Origin: Zoogloea sp.
GTDB taxonomy: Bacteria; Pseudomonadota; Gammaproteobacteria; Burkholderiales; Rhodocyclaceae
NCBI GenBank assembly: GCA_016790385.1
Contig: JAEUNV010000466.1
Location: forward strand, 1 to 9,724
Reading direction: 5' to 3'
DNA: 9,724 bases
The position numbers were made by a program, and so were the translations under genes. Below the pieces are notes generated by a model that did no database searches, had not been told where the DNA came from, and worked only from the letters and a program-made list of their open reading frames with translations. The first letter of the stretch is position 1. Every line of letters begins with the position of its first letter. Of this stretch, positions 1-5,778 are shown one piece after another.

Positions 1-1255
1 CGGCCCGCACCGATTCCGCAACCTCCCGCACTGCCGCACTGGCTCGCTTGACTTCGCCGATCAGCGTGCCCACTTGCCCTGCAGTGGCGTCAAGGGCGCG
101 ACTCATGAGGTCGAGTTCGTTGCGGCTCGTGGTGTCGGTAACCGGAAGCCGCACGCTCATGTCTCCGGCCCCGATGCGTTCAAGGGCGTTGCGCAGGACT
201 CCGATCGGGGCCAGCTGGCGGCGGGCGGCGAATGACAGTACGAGTGCGAGCAGCACGGCGCCGGAGAGGCAAAGGGCAACCAAGGTGTTGCGCAGACTGC
301 GCGACTCAGCGGTGAATTCATCAATGTAACTGCCGGTGGCCATGATCCAGCCCCACTCGGGAAGTGTCTTGAACGCAATCATTTTCTGGCCGTGACTGCC
401 GTCCTCATGCGGCCAGTCGTAGATCGCCACGCCCTCCTTGTTGATTGCCTGCTCTCCAGAGATCTGTAAGAGCTTCGGGTGATTGATTTCTCCGAGCTTC
501 TTTCCGGTGAGTGTTGGGTGGAAGACGAATTCTGTCTGGGCCGGGTCGGCGTTGGGTGCCTGGACGTAGGCGTAGCCGGTGGTACCCGACTTGATCTCCC
601 CAAGCGCTTTGAACAGCCTGTCCATGTTGCCCTGGATGTTGACTCGAGCTGCGAGGGCTGCAACGACTGCGCCCTGGGCGTCGGTGATCGGCTCGATCGC
701 CGACACGTAGTAGATGCCGTTACGCTTGACGATGCCGGCGTAGGGCTTGCCGGCGAGGAGTGTTTTTACCTCGGGGCCGTCGGCAGGGAGCGGGGTGCCG
801 ACGGTGCTCTTGCCGTTCTTGTCCTTGAGCAGGGTTGCGGCGCGGACGAATTCGTTGCCTGCGCGCACGAGCACGGCCGGGTCGGCGTCGATCTGGCGAC
901 GCAGTCCCTCAAGCAGTTCAAGGTTCTCGTTCAGGATCCGATCGCCGCCTCGGACGATGGGCAGCTGATAGCGGCCAACCGCGAGGGTTTCCGCGCCGAT
1001 ACGGATCGGCCCCAGGCTGTCCTTGAAACGGCGAAGCGCTTTGCTTGCGTCGGCAACGGCGTTGGCGTGACTGAGTTCGAGCAGTTGAGAGATATTCTTG
1101 ATCTGGCCGTGCAGCTCTTCCTCCGTCTTGGCAAGCGCGGCACGTTCGGTCAGATGGCTGGTCAGCCCGATGAGTACGGTGAATACGCAAAGGCTGGCGA
1201 TGGCTGCCGTGACGGCCATTTGGTGCACGAGGGATAAGCGGTGTAGTTTGAACAT
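1..1255 (-). CDS. Methyl-accepting chemotaxis protein, Cache-type sensor (partial, C-terminus missing)
   Basis: Reading the minus strand from ATG at 1255 gives 418 uninterrupted codons to the left edge, starting MFKLHRLSLVHQ. Residues about 12-32 form a first membrane helix. Residues about 33-318 are a large periplasmic sensor of the Cache_3-Cache_2 fusion type, with segments such as AGNEFVRAATLLKDKNGKS, GTTGYAYVQAP and PEWGWIMATGSYIDEF. A second helix spans about 322-343, followed by a HAMP linker (about 345-398, containing LERIGAGDMSVRLP). The methyl-accepting cytoplasmic hairpin that would bind CheA/CheW lies outside the window. The protein should be an inner-membrane chemoreceptor for a small ligand, probably an organic acid or similar; the ligand cannot be read from the sequence. 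The gene lies downstream of a histidine phosphatase on the same strand (101-bp gap) and has its own sigma-28-like promoter candidate. Family assignment is secure. Only the exact start and ligand are open. Confidence 0.93.
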   Translation of the reverse strand, partial: MFKLHRLSLVHQMAVTAAIASLCVFTVLIGLTSHLTERAALAKTEEELHGQIKNISQLLELSHANAVADASKALRRFKDSLGPIRIGAETLAVGRYQLPIVRGGDRILNENLELLEGLRRQIDADPAVLVRAGNEFVRAATLLKDKNGKSTVGTPLPADGPEVKTLLAGKPYAGIVKRNGIYYVSAIEPITDAQGAVVAALAARVNIQGNMDRLFKALGEIKSGTTGYAYVQAPNADPAQTEFVFHPTLTGKKLGEINHPKLLQISGEQAINKEGVAIYDWPHEDGSHGQKMIAFKTLPEWGWIMATGSYIDEFTAESRSLRNTLVALCLSGAVLLALVLSFAARRQLAPIGVLRNALERIGAGDMSVRLPVTDTTSRNELDLMSRALDATAGQVGTLIGEVKRASAAVREVAESVRA

Positions 1256-1294
1256 TTTCGGGCTCGGTCAAGGAAACGTGGGTTTCACAGGGGA

Positions 1295-1321
1295 TATTCG
1301 ACCGGATGCCGAAAAACTTGA
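1295..1321 (-). promoter_or_regulatory. Candidate sigma-28 (FliA) promoter of the chemoreceptor gene
   Basis: On the minus strand, TCAAGTTT (1321-1314) is followed after exactly 11 bases by GTCGAATA (1302-1295). The enterobacterial FliA consensus is TAAAGTTT-N11-GCCGATAA, so the -35 half matches 7 of 8 and the -10 half 5 of 8, keeping the CGA core. It lies about 40 bases upstream of the ATG at 1255. Chemoreceptor genes are classic members of the flagellar late regulon, so the context supports it. This is a visual match only, and the weak -10 half limits confidence. Confidence 0.45.
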
Positions 1322-1356
1322 AGAAAGTATGCGCTTTGGGACCGTGCAAAACCGGA

Positions 1357-1995
1357 TCAGGCGTTGGGCAATTCGTCCAGGGCTTGCTTGAGGTGAGCTT
1401 GCTCAGCCCAGGCAATCAGGGACCACGCCGATCCATCCCAGGCAATCCAGTTGAGGGCGGCGTTTGGGATGGTGAAATCGCGAGGAGCATCAAGGGGCTT
1501 GCCGGTGGCAAGGCGATGGGCGATGTCGAGAACGCCTCCGTGAGTCACCACGAGGACGATGTCGCCACGATGGCTTTCCGCAATGTCATGCAATACAGCA
1601 TGGATACGCGCAGAGAATTGCCTGAGGCTCTCGCCGCCACCGGGAAACACATAATCAGGGGTGCGCTTCTCGAAATGGGCGTAGTCCTGGGGAAAGCGCT
1701 GCCGGGCTTCATCGTAAGTTAACGCCTGGAAGCTGCCATAGTGGCGTTCGCGCAGGTGCACGTCGATGTTCGGGACCACCGCGCATCGCTTGGCTATCGC
1801 GTCGGCCGTCTGGCGAGCGCGCAACAGGTCGGAAACATAGGCCGCGGCGAAGCGCTGACCGGTCAGATTGATCGCCGTGGCGTTCGCCTGGGCTAGACCT
1901 GTTTCATTAAGAGAAATATCAATATGGCCCTGGAGGCGCCGTTCGGCGTTCCAGGCTGTTTCGCCATGGCGAACCAGGCAGATGCGGGTGATCAT
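1357..1995 (-). CDS. Histidine phosphatase family protein (phosphoglycerate mutase-like, GpmB type)
   Basis: A complete 212-residue protein of normal length for the branch-2 histidine phosphatase/GpmB-like family. The phosphoacceptor motif is at residues 8-14 (VRHGETA, with R9, H10 and G11). R60 lies in LLRARQTA, the general-acid glutamate E83 in LRERHYG, and the second catalytic histidine H152 in VVTHGGVLD. All four catalytic positions are present, so it should be an active cytoplasmic phosphatase acting through a phosphohistidine intermediate. The substrate is not predictable: annotations in this family range from phosphoglycerate mutase 2 to alpha-ribazole or phosphoserine phosphatases, and no cobalamin or serine genes are nearby to decide. 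It is divergent from dctQ across 239 bp and followed on the same strand by the chemoreceptor. ATG at 1995 is chosen because MITRICLVRHGE is the usual compact N-terminus; no strong ribosome binding site is visible before it. Confidence 0.95.
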   Translation of the reverse strand: MITRICLVRHGETAWNAERRLQGHIDISLNETGLAQANATAINLTGQRFAAAYVSDLLRARQTADAIAKRCAVVPNIDVHLRERHYGSFQALTYDEARQRFPQDYAHFEKRTPDYVFPGGGESLRQFSARIHAVLHDIAESHRGDIVLVVTHGGVLDIAHRLATGKPLDAPRDFTIPNAALNWIAWDGSAWSLIAWAEQAHLKQALDELPNA

Positions 1996-2030
1996 GAGTG
2001 ACAGGGGCTGACGGCAGGAGTGGACGGGCC

Positions 2031-2059
2031 ATTATCTCATGGTGAGGTAGCAGGGCGAA
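2031..2059 (-). promoter_or_regulatory. Weak candidate promoter of the histidine phosphatase gene
   Basis: Minus strand TTCGCC (2059-2054) and GATAAT (2036-2031) are separated by 17 bases, about 35 bases before the ATG at 1995. The -10 matches the sigma-70 consensus at 5 of 6 positions but the -35 only at 3 of 6. It is the best sigma-70-like arrangement I see on this strand of the divergent spacer, but such matches arise easily by chance. Confidence 0.28.
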
Positions 2060-2139
2060 CCAAGCCCTCAATCGGTAAGGCGCATGCGTCGACCCGGATT
2101 TCGGACTTCGCCTGTGGAAACGGTAGGCGTAATCCCTGA

Positions 2140-2167
2140 TTGTTGCGGGGTCCATCTCGCCGATAAT
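2140..2167 (+). promoter_or_regulatory. Weak candidate promoter of dctQM
   Basis: TTGTTG (2140-2145) and GATAAT (2162-2167) are separated by 16 bases and lie 67 bases before the GTG start of dctQ. The -10 is 5 of 6 to consensus and the -35 only 3 of 6. The predicted transcript would begin near 2174, which places the GC-rich hairpin at 2181-2200 at the very start of the untranslated leader. The same stretch reads GCCGATAA (2159-2166), identical to a sigma-28 -10 box, but no matching -35 box exists 11 bases upstream. Confidence 0.3.
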
Positions 2168-2180
2168 CCGTCCCCAGCAA

Positions 2181-2200
2181 TGGGGGCCTGCCGGCCCCTA
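2181..2200 (+). repeat. GC-rich inverted repeat in the dctQM leader
   Basis: GGGGCC (2183-2188) and GGCCCC (2193-2198) form a perfect 6-bp stem around the loop TGCC. A G-T wobble and a T-A pair extend it to 8 bp (2181-2200). It ends 34 bases before the dctQ GTG start and is not followed by a clear T-run, so it is not a good intrinsic terminator. In the binding-protein-permease order common for TRAP operons, a stem of this kind often sits between dctP and dctQ, but here no dctP precedes it. Its role is unknown. Confidence 0.5.
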
Positions 2201-2219
2201 CATCAGTTTTCACTTTATG

Positions 2220-2224
2220 GGAGG
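2220..2224 (+). promoter_or_regulatory. Ribosome binding site that decides the dctQ start
   Basis: GGAGG at 2220-2224 (within GGGAGG 2219-2224) lies 10 bases before GTG 2235, and a second GGGAG lies at 2227-2231. The in-frame ATG at 2217 overlaps the first of these and has only CATCAGTTTTCACTTT in front, without any Shine-Dalgarno sequence. This favours GTG 2235 as the true start. Confidence 0.55.
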
Positions 2225-2234
2225 TTGGGAGAAC

Positions 2235-2825
2235 GTGCACGCCCTGCTCAAGTTATCACGCGCCATCGATGCGCTTTCCGAGAGGGTTGGCAAGGCAACG
2301 ATCTGGCTTGTCCTCATCGTCACCCTCATCAGTGCCGCCAACGCCTTTGTCCGCTACACATTCAACTACAGTTCCAATGGCTTGCTCGAGATTCAGTGGT
2401 ATCTGTTCTCGGCCATCTTCCTGCTGTGTGCGGGCTATACCCTGATGCGCAACGAGCATGTGCGCATTGACGTGATCTCCGGCCGTTTTTCGCCCCGGAC
2501 CCACGCCTGGATTGACATCATCGGCACGCTTTTCTTTCTTGCGCCCATGGCGGTGGCTGTTTTGTACCTGTCCTGGCCGATCTTCATCAATGCCTACCTC
2601 AACAACGAATACTCCTCCAATGCCGGCGGCCTGATTGTGTGGCCGGTCCGTGCCCTTGTTCCCATCGGTTTCTTCCTGTTGATCCTTCAGGGCGTTTCGG
2701 AACTGATCAAGCGGTTTGCGTTCCTGGCGGGCCTGATTTCCGATCCCAACGCGAAGCCGAAAGCGCCCTCCGCCGAAGAGGAACTGGCAAAAGCCATCAA
2801 ACAGCAACGCGGGGAGGCCGTCTAA
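2235..2825 (+). CDS. dctQ: TRAP transporter small permease subunit DctQ
   Basis: A 196-residue inner-membrane protein from GTG 2235; the frame extends to ATG 2217 (202 residues), but the ribosome binding site and the usual family start (HALLKLSRAIDALSERV) favour the GTG. Four membrane helices are visible at about residues 21-41, 53-72, 92-114 and 136-157. The family-typical EIQWYLFSAIFLLCAGYTL and RNEHVRIDV stretches span the second helix and following loop. DctQ pairs with the large permease DctM to form the sodium-coupled membrane part of a tripartite ATP-independent periplasmic transporter. The subtype resembles the FcbT2-like small permeases of mannitol/chloroaromatic-type TRAP systems, so the substrate is probably an organic acid, but this is inferred. 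The C-terminus (171-196) is hydrophilic and charged. The stop codon abuts the dctM ATG with no spacer, so the two are translated from one transcript. No dctP is in the window. Confidence 0.93.
   Translation: MHALLKLSRAIDALSERVGKATIWLVLIVTLISAANAFVRYTFNYSSNGLLEIQWYLFSAIFLLCAGYTLMRNEHVRIDVISGRFSPRTHAWIDIIGTLFFLAPMAVAVLYLSWPIFINAYLNNEYSSNAGGLIVWPVRALVPIGFFLLILQGVSELIKRFAFLAGLISDPNAKPKAPSAEEELAKAIKQQRGEAV
2811..2817 (+). promoter_or_regulatory. Strong ribosome binding site of dctM inside the end of dctQ
   Basis: GGGGAGG at 2811-2817 lies 8 bases before the dctM ATG at 2826, within the last codons of dctQ. The TAA of dctQ (2823-2825) touches the ATG directly. This supports both the dctM start and coupled translation of the two permease subunits. 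Confidence 0.8.
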
Positions 2826-4355
2826 ATGGAGTTCATTGCTGCCAACATGGCACCCCTGATGTTCGCATCGTTGGTCCTCTTCATGCTGTTCGGTTATCCC
2901 GTGGCCTTCGCTCTGGCCGCCAACGGCATCGTCTTCGGCCTGATCGGCATTGAGTTGGGTATGCTCACTCCGGCCCTTTTCCAGGCCTTGCCTGACCGCA
3001 TTTTTGGTGTCATGTCCAATGACACTCTGCTGGCCATTCCCTTCTTCACCTTCATGGGCCTGATTCTTGAACGATCAGGCATGGCGGAGGATCTCCTCGA
3101 CACCATCGGCCAGCTTTTCGGCCCGGTGCGCGGTGGTCTGGCCTTTGCCGTGATCTTCGTTGGCGCGATCCTGGCGGCAACCACCGGCGTGGTGGCTGCC
3201 TCGGTGATCTCCATGGGTCTCATTTCACTGCCGATCATGATGCGCTACGGCTACGACGAACGCCTCGCATCCGGTGTCATTGCCGCATCCGGCACGCTGG
3301 CGCAAATCATTCCCCCGTCGCTGGTGCTGATCATCATGGCGGATCAGCTGGGTCGTTCGGTCGGTGACATGTATCAGGGTGCCCTGGTCCCCGGTCTGGT
3401 GCTGACGGCTTTCTATGTCGCCTACGTTGCCCTCGTTGCGGTGTTCAAGCCGAGTGCTGCCCCGGCTCTCCCTCCCGAGGCGCGAACCCTGCGCGGTGGC
3501 AAGTTGCTGCTGCGGGTATTGACCTCTCTGGTGCCGCCGCTGCTGCTGATCTTCCTGGTGCTGGGCACCATCTTTCTGGGGATCGCCACTCCCACCGAAG
3601 GTGGGGCCATGGGCGCTGCCGGCGCCCTGGTGATGGCCGTGACACGCAAGCGCCTGAGCCTTGCCCTGCTCAAGCAGGCCATGGAGAGCACCGCCAAGCT
3701 GACCACCTTCGTGATCTTCATCCTGATCGGGGCCCGGGTCTTTTCCCTGACCTTCTACGGAGTCGAAGGTCACCTATGGGTCGAACATCTGCTGGATGAC
3801 CTACCCGGCGGCCAGGTGGGTTTTCTGATCGTCGTCAATATCCTGATCTTCCTGCTGGCCTTCTTTCTCGATTTCTTCGAATTGGCCTTCATCGTCGTGC
3901 CGCTGCTGGCGCCTGTCGCGGAAAAGCTCGGGATTGATCTGATCTGGTTTGGCGTGTTGCTGGGGGTCAACATGCAGACCTCCTTCATGCATCCGCCCTT
4001 TGGCTTTGCACTGTTCTACCTGCGTTCGGTCGCGCCTCCGTCCATCAAGACCACCCAGATCTATTGGGGGGCGGTGCCTTTCGTATTGATCCAGATCATC
4101 ATGGTGGCCGTGTTGATTGCCTTTCCGCAGCTCGTCACCATGGGTCTCGACACACAGGTCAAGGTGGATACCGACCAAGTGGAGATCGTGGTTCCCGAGG
4201 GCGACTCGCCGGACGACTCACCGATCCACTTCGACAACGAGTCGTCGGCCGGGGCGGTGCCGGGTGGCGCAGGCAAGGATGAAGAGCTTCCTGCGCCGGC
4301 TGCCGATGACGCCACCAGAGCGCTCGAGAAGGCACTGGAAGGCGACAAGAAGTAG
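2826..4355 (+). CDS. dctM: TRAP transporter large permease subunit DctM
   Basis: A 509-residue polytopic inner-membrane protein that carries the solute-translocation pathway of a TRAP transporter. Hallmarks include VISMGLISLPIMM (127-139), GYDERLASGVIAASGTLAQI (142-161) followed by IPPSLVLI, and TPTEGGAMGAAGALV (255-269). FLDFFELAFIVVPLLAPVAE (347-366) and MQTSFMHPPFGFALFYLRS (383-401) place it near the FcbT3/mannitol-chloroaromatic branch (COG4664 type) rather than the C4-dicarboxylate branch. Hydrophobic helices run from about residue 10 to 438. The last ~70 residues (441-509) form a hydrophilic tail rich in D, E, P, A and G, with no recognisable domain, making the protein longer than the roughly 430 residues of many DctM proteins. 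The start is fixed by a strong ribosome binding site and by contact with the dctQ stop. Substrate is unknown because the binding protein, which sets specificity, is not nearby. Confidence 0.95.
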   Translation: MEFIAANMAPLMFASLVLFMLFGYPVAFALAANGIVFGLIGIELGMLTPALFQALPDRIFGVMSNDTLLAIPFFTFMGLILERSGMAEDLLDTIGQLFGPVRGGLAFAVIFVGAILAATTGVVAASVISMGLISLPIMMRYGYDERLASGVIAASGTLAQIIPPSLVLIIMADQLGRSVGDMYQGALVPGLVLTAFYVAYVALVAVFKPSAAPALPPEARTLRGGKLLLRVLTSLVPPLLLIFLVLGTIFLGIATPTEGGAMGAAGALVMAVTRKRLSLALLKQAMESTAKLTTFVIFILIGARVFSLTFYGVEGHLWVEHLLDDLPGGQVGFLIVVNILIFLLAFFLDFFELAFIVVPLLAPVAEKLGIDLIWFGVLLGVNMQTSFMHPPFGFALFYLRSVAPPSIKTTQIYWGAVPFVLIQIIMVAVLIAFPQLVTMGLDTQVKVDTDQVEIVVPEGDSPDDSPIHFDNESSAGAVPGGAGKDEELPAPAADDATRALEKALEGDKK

Positions 4356-4361
4356 GGGCGG

Positions 4362-4376
4362 CTGCTCTGCGAGCAG
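4362..4376 (+). terminator. Possible weak terminator hairpin after dctM
   Basis: CTGCTC (4362-4367) and GAGCAG (4371-4376) pair perfectly around a TGC loop, 6 bases after the dctM stop. Only GCGTTT follows, so the T-run is poor. It may help end the dctQM transcript, but is not a textbook intrinsic terminator. Confidence 0.35.
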
Positions 4377-4406
4377 GCGTTTGGTGCCTGAGTTGGTTGG
4401 TTGCGC

Positions 4407-4442
4407 GAGGGGTACCGGGGGCATAAGCTCGCCGTACCCCTC
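4407..4442. repeat. 9-bp inverted repeat between convergent genes
   Basis: GAGGGGTAC (4407-4415) and GTACCCCTC (4434-4442) are exact reverse complements separated by 18 bases. The loop itself can pair further (GGC at 4419-4421 with GCC at 4431-4433). The repeat sits in the 174-bp convergent gap between dctM (plus) and the diguanylate cyclase (minus), where a two-way transcription barrier would make sense. Neither side has a T-run, so a Rho-independent terminator role is uncertain. Confidence 0.5.
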
Positions 4443-4529
4443 AGCGGATTTGCGAAGCACCCGTTTGCCCATGCGCGCATCCATCACCTGCGGGCATGCG
4501 GGGCTTCCGTCCAATCAGGGAAGAAGGTT

Positions 4530-5564
4530 TCAGCGTGCCTGACAGACCCGGTTGCGGCCCGTTGCCTTCGCCTCGTAGAGCGCCGAGTCACTGCGGGTGA
4601 TGAGGTCCGTTGCCGATTCCCCCGGGAGGCGGCTGGCCAGGCCGATGGACGCGGTGATGTGTGCGAGGCGTTCGCCGCTTCGGCTGTCCTTGAGCACCAG
4701 CCGCTCAATGGAAAGCCGAAGTGTCTCGGCGAGTTCCAGCGCTTGCTTGAGCGTGCCGCCGCAGAAGATCAAGGCGAATTCTTCACCACCGTAGCGGTAA
4801 ACCGAGACTCCGACCCGGGCGACATTGTTCAATTGAGCTCCGACCAGACTCAGGACGCGGTCACCCACCGGGTGTCCGAAGCGGTCGTTGAATTGCTTGA
4901 AGTGGTCAATGTCCAGCATTGCCAGGTGGATGAGCGGTGCCCGATCTCCACCGCCCAGAAATTGGCTCAATTCGGTATCGAAGGCCCGGCGGTTGTAAAC
5001 GCCGGTCAGCTCGTCATGCATGGCATTTTGACGAAGGGCCTCCATTTCGCTTCGGAGCCGCTGAATCTCGGCATTGGCGACGCTCAGGCGCTGCTCAAAA
5101 CGTGAGGTGCTCTGGTGCATGGCCGTGGACCCCTGCAAGAGTTTCTCAACGGTTCCGAACACGTCATCGATGGTGGCGTTCAGAGACGTGGGCCCGCGCA
5201 GGTCGCGGCTGCATTCGTCGAGCAGGGAGTTGAACGACTGGGTGCCGGCAATGGTGGCGTGCAGATCCTTGCCGATTCCCTGGACCATCTTATCGAGCTC
5301 GTTCTTCATGCGCCCCAGCGCAAGCTCGTGACCGCCTGTTGGCGAAATATGAGCCTTGAAAAGATCCTCGGCCTTGCTGATCGGGATGGTGCCGTAGGCC
5401 GCGACGATATCGTCGATCCGCTGGTTCAGGGTCGGATCCTCATTGGCGACGTAGGTGTACCAGAGCGCGTAGTTGAGTGGGGTGACGGGGATGCCGTGCT
5501 TCACCATGATGGGGACTGCCTTGCGCAAACGCTCGGCTGCCTGCTCGACTGAACCGCTTATCAC
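4530..5564 (-). CDS. Diguanylate cyclase, soluble, with GGEEF domain and degenerate I-site
   Basis: A 344-residue cytoplasmic protein without membrane helices. Residues 1 to about 155 form a helical N-terminal region (AERLRKAVPIMVKHGIPVTP, LNYALWYTYV) found in many proteobacterial GGDEF proteins and presumably sensory or dimerising. A coiled coil (about 155-180) leads into the GGDEF domain: DELTGVYNRR (184-193), LDIDHFKQFND (217-227) with metal ligand D218, GHPVGDRVL (230-238), and the signature GGEEF at 259-263. The catalytic site is intact, so it should make cyclic di-GMP from two GTP. The inhibitory RxxD site, expected five residues before the signature, reads RVGV (250-253), lacking the aspartate. 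Feedback inhibition through this site is therefore probably weak or absent. The start is GTG 5564 with a good Shine-Dalgarno. It is monocistronic, convergent with dctM, and isolated from the upstream pyr operon by a terminator. Confidence 0.94.
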   Translation of the reverse strand: MISGSVEQAAERLRKAVPIMVKHGIPVTPLNYALWYTYVANEDPTLNQRIDDIVAAYGTIPISKAEDLFKAHISPTGGHELALGRMKNELDKMVQGIGKDLHATIAGTQSFNSLLDECSRDLRGPTSLNATIDDVFGTVEKLLQGSTAMHQSTSRFEQRLSVANAEIQRLRSEMEALRQNAMHDELTGVYNRRAFDTELSQFLGGGDRAPLIHLAMLDIDHFKQFNDRFGHPVGDRVLSLVGAQLNNVARVGVSVYRYGGEEFALIFCGGTLKQALELAETLRLSIERLVLKDSRSGERLAHITASIGLASRLPGESATDLITRSDSALYEAKATGRNRVCQAR

Positions 5565-5568
5565 AATT

Positions 5569-5576
5569 CTTCTCCC
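5569..5576 (-). promoter_or_regulatory. Ribosome binding site supporting the GTG start of the diguanylate cyclase
   Basis: Minus strand GGGAGAAG (5576-5569) lies 4 bases before GTG 5564, placing the GGGAG core 7 bases away. The next in-frame ATG is about 20 codons further in and would remove the conserved N-terminal AERLRKAVP segment, so the GTG start is preferred. Confidence 0.65.
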
Positions 5577-5637
5577 GGAATCTCCACGCTTCGGGTGAGT
5601 TCCCTAGCGGAATGATCTGATTATCGTGTCGGCTACT

Positions 5638-5671
5638 AGCGTATGCCGAAGTGGTGTTATCGGCATACGCT
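5638..5671. repeat. Perfect 12-bp inverted repeat upstream of the diguanylate cyclase
   Basis: AGCGTATGCCGA (5638-5649) and TCGGCATACGCT (5660-5671) are exact reverse complements around a 10-base spacer. The centre lies about 90 bases before the GTG start at 5564. No T-run follows on either strand, so it does not look like an intrinsic terminator. On the minus strand the arm at 5664-5657 reads GCCGATAA, identical to the sigma-28 -10 consensus, but the corresponding -35 octamer (CGAACTTC, 5683-5676) matches only 4 of 8. A GATAAT lies just downstream (5624-5619). The dyad could be an operator over the promoter or an RNA stem in the leader; the sequence alone does not decide. Confidence 0.7.
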
Positions 5672-5723
5672 GGAGGAAGTTCGTCATAACTTGTTAAATG
5701 ATGCTGTCGGCAGCCTAAATACA

Positions 5724-5745
5724 AACGGCGCCAGGAGGCGCCGTT
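5724..5745 (-). terminator. Intrinsic terminator of the pyr operon
   Basis: A perfect 9-bp stem, AACGGCGCC (5724-5732) with GGCGCCGTT (5737-5745), closes a 4-base loop. On the minus strand it begins 33 bases after the pyrC' stop and runs into TGTATTTAGG, giving a moderately U-rich tail. An A8 run at 5749-5756 reads as T8 before the stem on the minus strand. On the plus strand the stem is followed by A residues, so it cannot work well in that direction. It separates pyrC' from the diguanylate cyclase. Confidence 0.75.
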
Positions 5746-5778
5746 GAGAAAAAAAACGTTGGTGTTACGCCGATGGGC

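Noticed and set aside
479..1237. 252-codon open frame on the plus strand
   Set aside because: It is antisense to the periplasmic sensor of the chemoreceptor, whose minus-strand frame has Cache and HAMP features along its whole length.
2159..2166. GCCGATAA, identical to a sigma-28 -10 box, upstream of dctQ
   Set aside because: The octamer 11 bases upstream (2140-2147, TTGTTGCG) does not resemble TAAAGTTT, and TRAP permeases are not typical flagellar regulon members.
5685..5699. Possible integron attC-like elements (GTTAAAT near TCATAAC) beside the 12-bp dyad
   Set aside because: The core sites do not satisfy the RYYYAAC and GTTRRRY pair in proper arrangement, and the flanking genes are ordinary chromosomal genes without integrase.
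5749..5756. A8 run as a frameshift-prone or plus-strand terminator signal
   Set aside because: It lies in non-coding sequence and the adjacent hairpin is followed by A, not T, on the plus strand. It only makes sense as flanking the minus-strand pyr terminator.
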